Shown here piece after piece: positions 1-13,430 of a stretch of 64,000 nucleotides of DNA (positions are counted from its first letter, which is position 1; every line of letters starts with the position of its first letter). The position numbers and the translations under genes are program-made. The notes beneath the pieces were generated by a model that did not search any database, was not told the DNA's origin, and saw only the letters and a list, made by a program, of their open reading frames with translations. Source of the DNA: Agriotes lineatus (taxonomy: Eukaryota; Arthropoda; Insecta; Coleoptera; Elateridae); the NCBI GenBank assembly GCA_940337035.1, contig OW679202.1:48253763-48317762 (forward strand), in the 5' to 3' direction.

Positions 1-1287
1 GCAATGCAAACGTGTCAAAAAGCGTTTGCAGGTATTATTAAAGCTTTTATATATAGTTCGCAATCGGTAGGTAACATTGTGTGACACCTAAGAATTATTT
101 TGTGCACTTTTGGAAGCACTCTCTTCGTCGAGGAACCACAGATAATTAATTATAGACCGCTGACTATATTTATAGGCATTGTGCACACCCCAGTTGCATA
201 TCTTCCGCAAACGTAATATTGAACTTTTAGACTACACAACAAATACAATTTTCGTTCTATTTGTTTCCTATTCAAAGCAATTCAAACGTGTCAAAACGCG
301 TTTGCAGGTATTATTAAAGCTTTTATATATAGTTTGCAATCGGTAGGTAACATTGCGTGACAGCTAAGAATTATTTTGTGCACTTTTGGAAGCACTCTCT
401 TTGCCGAGAAACCACAGTTAGTTAATTATAGACCGCTGACTATATTTATAGAAATTGTGCACACCCCAGTTGCATATCTTCCGCAAACGTAATATTGAAC
501 TTTTAGACTGCACAACAAATAAAATTTTCGTTCTATTTGTTTCCTATTCAAAGCAATTCAAACGTGTCAAAACGCGTTTGCAGGTATTATTAAAGCTTTT
601 ATATATAGTTTGCAATCGGTAGGTAACATTGTGTGACACCTACGAATTATTTTGTGCACTTTTGGAAGCACTCTCTTCGTCGAGGAACCACAGATAATTA
701 ATTATAGACCGCTGACTATATTTATAGGCATTGTGCACATCCCAGTTGCATATCTTCCGCAAACGTAATATTGAACTTTTAGACTACACAGCAAATAAAA
801 TTTTCGTTCTATTTGTTTCCTATTCAAAGCCATTCAAACGTGTCAAAACGCGTTTGTAGGTATTATTAAAGCTTTTATATATAGTTTGCAATCGGTAGGT
901 AACATTGCGTGACAGCTAAGAATTATTTTGTGCACTTTTGGAAGCACTCTCTTTGCCGAGAAACCACAGTTAGTTAATTATAGACCGCTGACTATATTTA
1001 TAGAAATTGTGCACTTTTGGAAGCACTCTCTTTGCCGAGAAACCACAGTTAGTTAATTATAGACCGCTGACTATATTTATAGAAATTGTGCACACCCCAG
1101 TTGCATATCTTCCGCAAACGTAATATTGAACTTTTAGACTACACAACAAATAAAATTTTCGTTCTATTTGTTTCCTATTCAAAGCAATTCAAACGTGTCA
1201 AAACGCGTTTTCAGGTATTACTAAAGCTTTTATATATAGTTTGCAATCGGTAGGTAACATTGCGTGACAGCTAAGAATTATTTTGTG
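1..1287 (+). repeat. Block A: divergent two-type (dimeric) satellite monomers
   Basis: After a partial monomer at 1-104, two divergent types alternate. One type (from 105 and 657) has GTCGAGGAACCACAGATAAT and the usual TATAGGCATT. The other (from 381, 933 and 1012) has GCCGAGAAACCACAGTTAGT and TATAGAAATT. From 1,288 onward these are replaced by the GAAGAACCACAATTAATC form that dominates the rest of the window. This gives a dimeric period of 552 bp. Such divergence could mean the array edge is near or that an older subfamily joins here. Confidence 0.9.
933..1011 (+). repeat. 79-bp partial monomer, exact tandem duplicate of 1012-1090
   Basis: The sequence from the first GTGCAC to the second GTGCAC of a block-A monomer appears twice in succession (933-1011 and 1012-1090) with no difference that I can see. 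The step is 79 bp instead of 276. The two GTGCAC copies inside every monomer are themselves 79 bp apart, so this is what mispairing between them would yield. Confidence 0.93.
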
Positions 1288-4200
1288 CACTTTTGGAAGC
1301 ACTCTCTTTGTCGAAGAACCACAATTAATCAATTATAGACCCCTGACTATATTTATAGGCATTGTGCACACCCCAGTTGCATATCTTCCGCAAACGTAAT
1401 ATTGAACTTTTAGACTACACAACAAATACAATTTTCGTTCTATTTGTTTCCTATTCAAAGCAATTCAAACCTGTCAAAACGCGTTTGCAGGTATTATTAA
1501 AGCTTTTATATATAGTTTGCAATCGGTAGGTAACATTGCGTGACACCTAAGAATTATTTTGTGCACTTTTGGAAGCACTCGCTTTGTCGAAGAACCACAA
1601 TTAATCAATTATAGACCGCTGACTATATTTATAGGCATTGTGCACACCCCAGTTGCATATCTTTCGCAAACGTAATATTGAACTTTTAGACTACACAACA
1701 AATACAATTTTCGTTCTATTTGTTTCCTATTCAAAGCAATTCAAACGTGTCAAAACGCGTTTGCAGGTATTATTAAAGCTTTTATATATAGTTTGCAATC
1801 GGTAGGTAACATTGCGTGACACCTAAGAATTATTTTGTGCACTTTTGGAAGCACTCGCTTTGTCGAAGAACCACAATTAATCAATTATAGACCGCTGACT
1901 ATATTTATAGGCATTGTGCACACCCCAGTTGCATATCTTCCGCAAACGTAATATTGAACTTTTAGACTACACAACAAATAAAATTTTCGTTCTTTTTGTT
2001 TCCTATTCAAAGCAATTCAAACGTGTCAAAACGCGTTTGCAGGTATTATTAAAGCTTTTATATATAGTTTGCAATCGGTAGGTAACATTGCGTGACACTT
2101 AAGAATTATTTTGTGCACTTTTGGAAGCACTCGCTTTGTCGAAGAACCACAATTAATCAATTATAGACCGCTGACTATATTTATAGGCATTGTGCACACC
2201 CCAGTTGCATATCTTCCGCAAACGTAATATTGAACTTTTAGACTACACAACAAATAAAATTTTCGTTCTATTTGTTTCCTATTCAAAGCAATTCAAACGT
2301 GTCAAAACGCGTTTGCAGGTATTATTAAAGCTTTTATATATAGTTTGCAATCGGTAGGTAACATTGCGTGACACCTAAGAATTATTTTGTGCACTTTTGG
2401 AAGCACTCTCTTTGTCGAAGAACCACAATTAATCAATTATAGACCGCTGACTATATTTATAGGCATTGTGCACACCCCAGTTGCATATCTTCCGCAAACG
2501 TAATATTGAACTTTTAGACTACACAACAAATAAAATTTTCGTTCTATTTGTTTCCTATTCAAAGCAATTCAAACGTGTCAAAACGCGTTTGCAGGTATTA
2601 TTAAAGCTTTTATATATAGTTTGCAATCGGTAGGTAACATTGCGTGACACCTAAGAATTATTTTGTGCACTTTTGGAAGCACTATCTTTGTCGAAGAACC
2701 ACAATTAATCAATTATAGACCCCTGACTATATTTATAGGCATTGTGCACACCCCAGTTGCATATCTTCCGCAAACGTAATATTGAACTTTTAGACTACAC
2801 AACAAATAAAATTTTCGTTCTATTTGTTTCCTATTCAAAGCAATTCAAACGTGTCAAAACGCGTTTGCAGGTATTATTAAAGCTTTTATATATCGTTTGC
2901 AATCGGTAGGTAACATTGCGTGACACCTAAGAATTATTTTGTGCACTTTTGGAAGCACTCTCTTTGTCGAAGAACCACAATTAATCAATTATAGACCGCT
3001 GACTATATTTATAGGCATTGTGCACACCCCAGTTGCATATCTTCCGCAAACGTAATATTGAACTTTTAGACTACACAACAAATAAAATTTTCGTTCTATT
3101 TGTTTCCTATTCAAAGCAATTCAAACGTGTCAAAACGCGTTTGCAGGTATTATTAAAGCTTTTATATATAGTTTGCAATCGGTAGGTAACATTGCGTGAC
3201 ACCTAAGAATTATTTTGTGCACTTTTGGAAGCACTCGCTTGTCGAAGAACCACAATTAATCAATTATAGACCGCTGACTATATTTATAGGCATTGTGCAC
3301 ACCCCAGTTGCATATCTTCCGCAAACGTAATATTGAACTTTTAGACTACACAACAAATAAAATTTTCGTTCTATTTGTTTCCTATTCAAAGCAATTCAAA
3401 CGTGTCAAAACGCGTTTGCAGGTATTATTAAAGCTTTTATATATAGTTTGCAATCGGTAGGTAACATTGCGTGACACCTAAGAATTATTTTGTGCACTTT
3501 TGGAAGCACTCTCTTTGTCGAAGAACCACAATTAATCAATTATAGACCGCTGACTATATTTATAGGCATTGTGCACACCCCAGTTGCATATCTTCCGCAA
3601 ACGTAATATTGAACTTTTAGATTACACAACAAATAAAATTTTCGTTCTATTTGTTTCCTATTCAAAGCAATTCAAACGTGTCAAAACGCGTTTGCAGGTA
3701 TTATTAAAGCTTTTATATATAGTTTGCAATCGGTAGGTAACATTGCGTGACACCTAAGAATTATTTTGTGCACTTTTGGAAGCACTCTCTTTGTCGAAGA
3801 ACCACAATTAATCAATTATAGACCGCTGACTATATTTATAGGCATTGTGCACACCCCAGTTGCATATCTTCCGCAAACGTAATATTGAACTTTTAGACTA
3901 CACAACAAATAAAATTTTCGTTTTATTTGTTTCCTATTCAAAGCAATTCAAACGTGTCAAAACGCGTTTGCAGGTATTATTAAAGCTTTTATATATAGTT
4001 TGCAATCGGTAGGTAACATTGCGTGACACCTAAGAATTATTTTGTGCACTTTTGGAAGCACTCTCTTTGTCGAAGAACCACAATTAATCAATTATAGACC
4101 GCTGACTATATTTATAGGCATTGTGCACACCCCAGTTGCATATCTTCCGCAAACGTAATATTGAACTTTTAGACTACACAACAAATAAAATTTTCGTTCT

Positions 4201-7200
4201 ATTTGTTTCCTATTCAAAGCAATTCAAACGTGTCAAAACGCGTTTGCAGGTATTATTAAAGCTTTTATATATAGTTTGCAATCGGTAGGTAACATTGCGT
4301 GACACCTAAGAATTATTTTGTGCACTTTTGGAAGCACTATCTTTGTCGAAGAACCACAATTAATCAATTATAGACCGCTGACTATATTTATAGGCATTGT
4401 GCACACCCCAGTTGCATATCTTCCGCAAACGTAATATTGAACTTTTAGACTACACAACAAATAAAATTTTCGTTCTATTTGTTTCCTATTCAAAGCAATT
4501 CAAACGTGTCAAAACGCGTTTGCAGGTATTATTAAAGCTTTTATATATAGTTTGCAATCGGTAGGTAACATTGCGTGACACCTAAGAATTATTTTGTGCA
4601 CTTTTGGAAGCACTCTCTTTGTCGAAGAACCACAATTAATCAATTATAGACCGCTGACTATATTTATAGGCATTGTGCACACCCCAGTTGCATATCTTCC
4701 GCAAACGTAATATTGAACTTTTAGACTACACAACAAATAAAATTTTCGTTCTATTTGTTTCCTATTCAAAGCAATTCAAACGTGTCAAAACGCGTTTGCA
4801 GGTATTATTAAAGCTTTTATATATAGTTTGCAATCGGTAGGTAACATTGCGTGACACCTAAGAATTATTTTGTGCACTTTTGGAAGCACTCGCTTTGTCG
4901 AAGAACCACAATTAATCAATTATAGACCGCTGACTATATTTATAGGCATTGTGCACACCCCAGTTGCATATCTTCCGCAAACGTAATATTGAACTTTTAG
5001 ACTACACAACAAATAAAATTTTCGTTCTATTTGTTTCCTATTCAAAGCAATTCAAACGTGTCAAAACGCGTTTGCAGGTATTATTAAAGCTTTTATATAT
5101 AGTTTGCAATCGGTAGGTAACATTGCGTGACACCTAAGAATTATTTTGTGCACTTTTGGAAGCACTCTCTTTGTCGAAGAACCACAATTAATCAATTATA
5201 GACCGCTGACTATATTTATAGGCATTGTGCACACCCCAGTTGCATATCTTCCGCAAACGTAATATTGAACTTTTAGATTACACAACAAATAAAATTTTCG
5301 TTCTATTTGTTTCCTATTCAAAGCAATTCAAACGTGTCAAAACGCGTTTGCAGGTATTATTAAAGCTTTTATATATAGTTTGCAATCGGTAGGTAACATT
5401 GCGTGACACCTAAGAATTATTTTGTGCACTTTTGGAAGCACTATCTTTGTCGAAGAACCACAATTAATCAATTATAGACCGCTGACTATATTTATAGGCA
5501 TTGTGCACACCCCAGTTGCATATCTTCCGCAAACGTAATATTGAACTTTTAGACTACACAACAAATAAAATTTTCGTTCTATTTGTTTCCTATTCAAAGC
5601 AATTCAAACGTGTCAAAACGCGTTTGCAGGTATTATTAAAGCTTTTATATATAGTTTGCAATCGGTAGGTAACATTGCGTGACACCTAAGAATTATTTTG
5701 TGCACTTTTGGAAGCACTCTCTTTGTCGAAGAACCACAATTAATCAATTATAGACCGCTGACTATATTTATAGGCATTGTGCACACCCCAGTTGCATATC
5801 TTCCGCAAACGTAATATTGAACTTTTAGACTACACAACAAATAAAATTTTCGTTCTATTTGTTTCCTATTCAAAGCAATTCAAACGTGTCAAAACGCGTT
5901 TGCAGGTATTATTAAAGCTTTTATATATAGTTTGCAATCGGTAGGTAACATTGCGTGACACCTAAGAATTATTTTGTGCACTTTTGGAAGCACTCGCTTT
6001 GTCGAAGAACCACAATTAATCAATTATAGACCGCTGACTATATTTATAGGCATTGTGCACACCCCAGTTGCATATCTTCCGCAAACGTAATATTGAACTT
6101 TTAGACTACACAACAAATAAAATTTTCGTTCTATTTGTTTCCTATTCAAAGCAATTCAAACGTGTCAAAACGCGTTTGCAGGTATTATTAAAGCTTTTAT
6201 ATATAGTTTGCAATCGGTAGGTAACATTGCGTGACACCTAAGAATTATTTTGTGCACTTTTGGAAGCACTCTCTTTGTCGAAGAACCACAATTAATCAAT
6301 TATAGACCGCTGACTATATTTATAGGCATTGTGCACACCCCAGTTGCATATCTTCCGCAAACGTAATATTGAACTTTTAGATTACACAACAAATAAAATT
6401 TTCGTTCTATTTGTTTCCTATTCAAAGCAATTCAAACGTGTCAAAACGCGTTTGCAGGTATTATTAAAGCTTTTATATATAGTTTGCAATCGGTAGGTAA
6501 CATTGCGTGACACCTAAGAATTATTTTGTGCACTTTTGGAAGCACTCTCTTTGTCGAAGAACCACAATTAATCAATTATAGACCGCTGACTATATTTATA
6601 GGCATTGTGCACACCCCAGTTGCATATCTTCCGCAAACGTAATATTGAACTTTTAGACTACACAACAAATAAAATTTTCGTTCTATTTGTTTCCTATTCA
6701 AAGCAATTCAAACGTGTCAAAACGCGTTTGCAGGTATTATTAAAGCTTTTATATATAGTTTGCAATCGGTAGGTAACATTGCGTGACACCTAAGAATTAT
6801 TTTGTGCACTTTTGGAAGCACTCTCTTTGTCGAAGAACCACAATTAATCAATTATAGACCGCTGACTATATTTATAGGCATTGTGCACACCCCAGTTGCA
6901 TATCTTCCGCAAACGTAATATTGAACTTTTAGACTACACAACAAATAAAATTTTCGTTCTATTTGTTTCCTATTCAAAGCAATTCAAACGTGTCAAAACG
7001 CGTTTGCAGGTATTATTAAAGCTTTTATATATAGTTTGCAATCGGTAGGTAACATTGCGTGACACCTAAGAATTATTTTGTGCACTTTTGGAAGCACTAT
7101 CTTTGTCGAAGAACCACAATTAATCAATTATAGACCGCTGACTATATTTATAGGCATTGTGCACACCCCAGTTGCATATCTTCCGCAAACGTAATATTGA

Positions 7201-9014
7201 ACTTTTAGACTACACAACAAATAAAATTTTCGTTCTATTTGTTTCCTATTCAAAGCAATTCAAACGTGTCAAAACGCGTTTGCAGGTATTATTAAAGCTT
7301 TTATATATAGTTTGCAATCGGTAGGTAACATTGCGTGACACCTAAGAATTATTTTGTGCACTTTTGGAAGCACTCTCTTTGTCGAAGAACCACAATTAAT
7401 CAATTATAGACCGCTGACTATATTTATAGGCATTGTGCACACCCCAGTTGCATATCTTCCGCAAACGTAATATTGAACTTTTAGACTACACAACAAATAA
7501 AATTTTCGTTCTATTTGTTTCCTATTCAAAGCAATTCAAACGTGTCAAAACGCGTTTGCAGGTATTATTAAAGCTTTTATATATAGTTTGCAATCGGTAG
7601 GTAACATTGCGTGACACCTAAGAATTATTTTGTGCACTTTTGGAAGCACTCGCTTTGTCGAAGAACCACAATTAATCAATTATAGACCGCTGACTATATT
7701 TATAGGCATTGTGCACACCCCAGTTGCATATCTTCCGCAAACGTAATATTGAACTTTTAGACTACACAACAAATAAAATTTTCGTTCTATTTGTTTCCTA
7801 TTCAAAGCAATTCAAACGTGTCAAAACGCGTTTGCAGGTATTATTAAAGCTTTTATATATAGTTTGCAATCGGTAGGTAACATTGCGTGACACCTAAGAA
7901 TTATTTTGTGCACTTTTGGAAGCACTCTCTTTGTCGAAGAACCACAATTAATCAATTATAGACCGCTGACTATATTTATAGGCATTGTGCACACCCCAGT
8001 TGCATATCTTCCGCAAACGTAATATTGAACTTTTAGATTACACAACAAATAAAATTTTCGTTCTATTTGTTTCCTATTCAAAGCAATTCAAACGTGTCAA
8101 AACGCGTTTGCAGGTATTATTAAAGCTTTTATATATAGTTTGCAATCGGTAGGTAACATTGCGTGACACCTAAGAATTATTTTGTGCACTTTTGGAAGCA
8201 CTCTCTTTGTCGAAGAACCACAATTAATCAATTATAGACCGCTGACTATATTTATAGGCATTGTGCACACCCCAGTTGCATATCTTCCGCAAACGTAATA
8301 TTGAACTTTTAGACTACACAACAAATAAAATTTTCGTTCTATTTGTTTCCTATTCAAAGCAATTCAAACGTGTCAAAACGCGTTTGCAGGTATTATTAAA
8401 GCTTTTATATATAGTTTGCAATCGGTAGGTAACATTGCGTGACAGCTAAGAATTATTTTGTGCACTTTTGGAAGCACTATCTTTGTCGAAGAACCACAAT
8501 TAATCAATTATAGACCCCTGACTATATTTATAGGCATTGTGCACACCCCAGTTGCATATCTTCCGCAAACGTAATATTGAACTTTTAGACTACACAACAA
8601 ATAAAATTTTCGTTCTATTTGTTTCCTATTCAAAGCAATTCAAACGTGTCAAAACGCGTTTGCAGGTATTATTAAAGCTTTTATATATAGTTTGCAATCG
8701 GTAGGTAACATTGCGTGACACCTAAGAATTATTTTGTGCACTTTTGGAAGCACTCTCTTTGTCGAAGAACCACAATTAATCAATTATAGACCGCTGACTA
8801 TATTTATAGGCATTGTGCACACCCCAGTTGCATATCTTCCGCAAACGTAATATTGAACTTTTAGACTACACAACAAATAAAATTTTCGTTCTATTTGTTT
8901 CCTATTCAAAGCAATTCAAACGTGTCAAAACGCGTTTGCAGGTATTATTAAAGCTTTTATATATAGTTTGCAATCGGTAGGTAACATTGCGTGACACCTA
9001 AGAATTATTTTGTG
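1288..9014 (+). repeat. Block B: main satellite family, 28 monomers
   Basis: Monomers here share GAAGAACCACAATTAATC and mostly ATAGACCGCTGAC. They differ chiefly at the base pair after GGAAGCACT, which reads CTC, CGC or ATC. One monomer at 3,228 onward lacks one T after CTCGCTT. No gene is present. Confidence 0.9.
2668..8462 (+). repeat. Higher-order repeat built on a four-monomer core (6-4-6-5 monomers)
   Basis: Classify monomers as A (GCACTATC), G (GCACTCGC), T (GCACTCTC) and T* (GCACTCTC plus TTAGATTAC). The order from 2,668 is A-T-G-T*-T-T, from 4,323 A-T-G-T*, from 5,427 A-T-G-T*-T-T, and from 7,083 A-T-G-T*-T. The TTAGATTAC marker falls near 3,620, 5,276, 6,380 and 8,036, spaced 6, 4 and 6 monomers. 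The 6+4 pair forms a ten-monomer unit at 2,668-5,426 that recurs at 5,427-8,186. Confidence 0.88.
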
Positions 9015-10118
9015 CACTTTTGGAAGCACTCTCTTTGTCGAAGAACCACAATTAATCAATTATAGACCCCTGACTATATTTATATGCATTGTGCACACCC
9101 CAGTTGCATATCTTCCGCAAACGTAATATTGAACTTTTAGACTACACAACAAATAAAATTTTCGTTCTATTTGTTTCCTATTCAAAGCAATTCAAACGTG
9201 TCAAAACGCGTTTGCAGGTATTATTAAAGCTTTTATATATAGTTTGCAATCGGTAGGTAACATTGCGTGACACCTAAGAATTATTTTGTGCACTTTTGGA
9301 AGCACTCTCTTTGTCGAAGAACCACAATTAATCAATTATAGACCCCTGACTATATTTATAGGCATTGTGCACACCCCAGTTGCATATCTTCCGCAAACGT
9401 AATATTGAACTTTTAGACTACACAACAAATACAACTTTCGTTCTTTTTGTTTCCTATTCAAAACAATTCAAACGTGTCAAAACGCGTTTGCAGGTATTAT
9501 TAAAGCTTTTATATATAGTTTGCAATCGGTAGGTAACATTGCGTGACACTTAAGAATTATTTTGTGCACTTTTGGAAGCACTCTCTTTGTCGAAGAACCA
9601 CAATTAATCAATTAGAGACCGTTGACTATATTTATAGGCATTGTGCACACCCCAGTTGCATATCTTCCGCAAACGTAATATTGAACTTTTAGACTACACA
9701 ACAAATAAAATTTTCGTTCTTTTTGTTTCCTATTCAAAGCAATTCAAACGTGTCAAAACGCGTTTGCAGGTATTATTAAAGCTTTTATATATAGTTAGCA
9801 ATCGGTAGGTAACATTGCGTGACACCTAAGAATTATTTTGTGCACTTTTGGAAGCACCCTCTTTGTCGAAGAACCACAATTAATCAATTATAGACCGTTG
9901 ACTATATTTATAGGCATTGTGCACACCCCAGTTGCATATCTTCCGCAAACGTAATATTGAACTTTTAGACTACACAACAAATACAATTTTCGTTCTATTT
10001 GTTTCCTATTCAAAGCAATTCAAACCTGTCAAAACGCGTTTGCAGGTATTACTAAAGCTTTTATATATAGTTTGCAATCGGTAGGTAAAATTGCGTGACA
10101 CCTAAGAATTATTTTGTG
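9015..10118 (+). repeat. Four-monomer segment, copy 1 of an 11-monomer-offset duplication
   Basis: This segment recurs at 12,051-13,154, an offset of 3,036 bp (11 x 276). Shared rare markers include TATATGCATT (9,081/12,117), TATTCAAAAC, ATTAGAGACC (9,611/12,647) and AGTTAGCAATCGG (9,793/12,829). The two copies diverge after the fourth monomer. Confidence 0.85.
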
Positions 10119-11774
10119 CACTTTTGGAAGCACTATCTTTGTCGAAGAACCACAATTAATCAATTATAGACCCCTGACTATATTTATAGGCATTGTGCAC
10201 ACCCCAGTTGCATATCTTCCGCAAACGTAATATTGAACTTTTAGACTACACAACAAATAAAATTTTCGTTCTATTTGTTTCCTATTCAAAGCAATTCAAA
10301 CGTGTCAAAACGCGTTTGCAGGTATTATTAAAGCTTTTATATATAGTTTGCAATCGGTAGGTAACATTGCGTGACACCTAAGAATTATTTTGTGCACTTT
10401 TGGAAGCACTCTCTTTGTCGAAGAACCACAATTAATCAATTATAGACCGCTGACTATATTTATAGGCATTGTGCACACCCCAGTTGCATATCTTCCGCAA
10501 ACGTAATATTGAACTTTTAGACTACACAACAAATAAAATTTTCGTTCTATTTGTTTCCTATTCAAAGCAATTCAAACCTGTCAAAACGCGTTTGCAGGTA
10601 TTACTAAAGCTTTTATATATAGTTTGCAATCGGTAGGTAAAATTGCGTGACACCTAAGAATTATTTTGTGCACTTTTGGAAGCACTATCTTTGTCGAAGA
10701 ACCACAATTAATCAATTATAGACCCCTGACTATATTTATAGGCATTGTGCACACCCCAGTTGCATATCTTCCGCAAACGTAATATTGAACTTTTAGACTA
10801 CACAACAAATAAAATTTTCGTTCTATTTGTTTCCTATTCAAAGCAATTCAAACCTGTCAAAACGCGTTTGCAGGTATTACTAAAGCTTTTATATATAGTT
10901 TGCAATCGGTAGGTAAAATTGCGTGACACCTAAGAATTATTTTGTGCACTTTTGGAAGCACTATCTTTGTCGAAGAACCACAATTAATCAATTATAGACC
11001 GCTGACTATATTTATAGGCATTGTGCACACCCCAGTTGCATATCTTCCGCAAACGTAATATTGAACTTTTAGACTACACAACAAATAAAATTTTCGTTCT
11101 ATTTGTTTCCTATTCAAAGCAATTCAAACCTGTCAAAACGCGTTTGCAGGTATTACTAAAGCTTTTATATATAGTTTGCAATCGGTAGGTAAAATTGCGT
11201 GACACCTAAGAATTATTTTGTGCACTTTTGGAAGCACCCTCTTTGTCGAAGAACCACAATTAATCAATTATAGACCGTTGACTATATTTATAGGCATTGT
11301 GCACACCCCAGTTGCATATCTTCCGCAAACGTAATATTGAACTTTTAGACTACACAACAAATACAATTTTCGTTCTATTTGTTTCCTATTCAAAGCAATT
11401 CAAACCTGTCAAAACGCGTTTGCAGGTATTACTAAAGCTTTTATATATAGTTTGCAATCGGTAGGTAAAATTGCGTGACACCTAAGAATTATTTTGTGCA
11501 CTTTTGGAAGCACTATCTTTGTCGAAGAACCACAATTAATCAATTATAGACCCCTGACTATATTTATAGGCATTGTGCACACCCCAGTTGCATATCTTCC
11601 GCAAACGTAATATTGAACTTTTAGACTACACAACAAATAAAATTTTCGTTCTATTTGTTTCCTATTCAAAGCAATTCAAACGTGTCAAAACGCGTTTGCA
11701 GGTATTATTAAAGCTTTTATATATAGTTTGCAATCGGTAGGTAACATTGCGTGACACCTAAGAATTATTTTGTG
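9843..11774 (+). repeat. Local amplification of CCTGTC / TACTAAAG / GTAAAATTG monomers
   Basis: Monomers starting at 9,843, 10,395, 10,671, 10,947 and 11,223 combine AACCTGTC, TACTAAAGC and GTAAAATTG; most are followed by a GCACTATC monomer. The 9,843 and 11,223 monomers (both GCACCCTC, ACCGTTG, ATACAATT) are five monomers apart. This suggests a recent five-monomer duplication on top of single-monomer amplification. Confidence 0.78.
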
Positions 11775-12050
11775 CACTTTTGGAAGCACTATCTTTGTCG
11801 AAGAACCACAATTAATCAATTATAGACCCCTGACTATATTTATAGGCATTGTGCACACCCCAGTTGCATATCTTCCGCAAACGTAATATTGAACTTTTAG
11901 ACTACACAACAAATAAAATTTTCGTTCTATTTGTTTCCTATTCAAAGCAATTCAAACGTGTCAAAACGCGTTTGCAGGTATTATTAAAGCTTTTATATAT
12001 AGTTTGCAATCGGTAGGTAACATTGCGTGACACCTAAGAATTATTTTGTG

Positions 12051-13154
12051 CACTTTTGGAAGCACTCTCTTTGTCGAAGAACCACAATTAATCAATTATA
12101 GACCCCTGACTATATTTATATGCATTGTGCACACCCCAGTTGCATATCTTCCGCAAACGTAATATTGAACTTTTAGACTACACAACAAATAAAATTTTCG
12201 TTCTATTTGTTTTCTATTCAAAGCAATTCAAACGTGTCAAAACGCGTTTGCAGGTATTATTAAAGCTTTTATATATAGTTTGCAATCGGTAGGTAACATT
12301 GCGTGACACCTAAGAATTATTTTGTGCACTTTTGGAAGCACTCTCTTTGTCGAAGAACCACAATTAATCAATTATAGACCCCTGACTATATTTATAGGCA
12401 TTGTGCACACCCCAGTTGCATATCTTCCGCAAACGTAATATTGAACTTTTAGACTACACAACAAATACAATTTTCGTTCTTTTTGTTTCCTATTCAAAAC
12501 AATTCAAACGTGTCAAAACGCGTTTGCAGGTATTATTAAAGCTTTTATATATAGTTTGCAATCGGTAGGTAACATTGCGTGACACTTAAGAATTATTTTG
12601 TGCACTTTTGGAAGCACTCTCTTTGTCGAAGAACCACAATTAATCAATTAGAGACCGTTGACTATATTTATAGGCATTGTGCACACCCCAGTTGCATATC
12701 TTCCGCAAACGTAATATTGAACTTTTAGACTACACAACAAATAAAATTTTCGTTCTTTTTGTTTCCTATTCAAAGCAATTCAAACGTGTCAAAACGCGTT
12801 TGCAGGTATTATTAAAGCTTTTATATATAGTTAGCAATCGGTAGGTAACATTGCGTGACACCTAAGAATTATTTTGTGCACTTTTGGAAGCACCCTCTTT
12901 GTCGAAGAACCACAATTAATCAATTATAGACCGTTGACTATATTTATAGGCATTGTGCACACCCCAGTTGCATATCTTCCGCAAACGTAATATTGAACTT
13001 TTAGACTACACAACAAATACAATTTTCGTTCTATTTGTTTCCTATTCAAAGCAATTCAAACCTGTCAAAACGCGTTTGCAGGTATTACTAAAGCTTTTAT
13101 ATATAGTTTGCAATCGGTAGGTAACATTGCGTGACACCTAAGAATTATTTTGTG
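12051..13154 (+). repeat. Four-monomer segment, copy 2 of an 11-monomer-offset duplication
   Basis: This is the partner of 9,015-10,118 and carries the same ordered rare markers, including AGTTAGCAATCGG at 12,829. Its TATATGC marker also starts a series at 12,121, 13,501 and 14,881 (five-monomer steps), so this piece was copied more than once. Confidence 0.85.
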
Positions 13155-13430
13155 CACTTTTGGAAGCACTCTCTTTGTCGAAGAACCACAATTAATCAAT
13201 TATAGACCGCTGACTATATTTATAGGCATTGTGCACACCCCAGTTGCATATCTTCCGCAAACGTAATATTGAACTTTTAGACTACACAACAAATAAAATT
13301 TTCGTTCTATTTGTTTCCTATTCAAAGCAATTCAAACGTGTCAAAACGCGTTTGCAGGTATTATTAAAGCTTTTATATATAGTTTGCAATCGGTAGGTAA
13401 CATTGAGTGACGCCTAAGAATTATTTTGTG

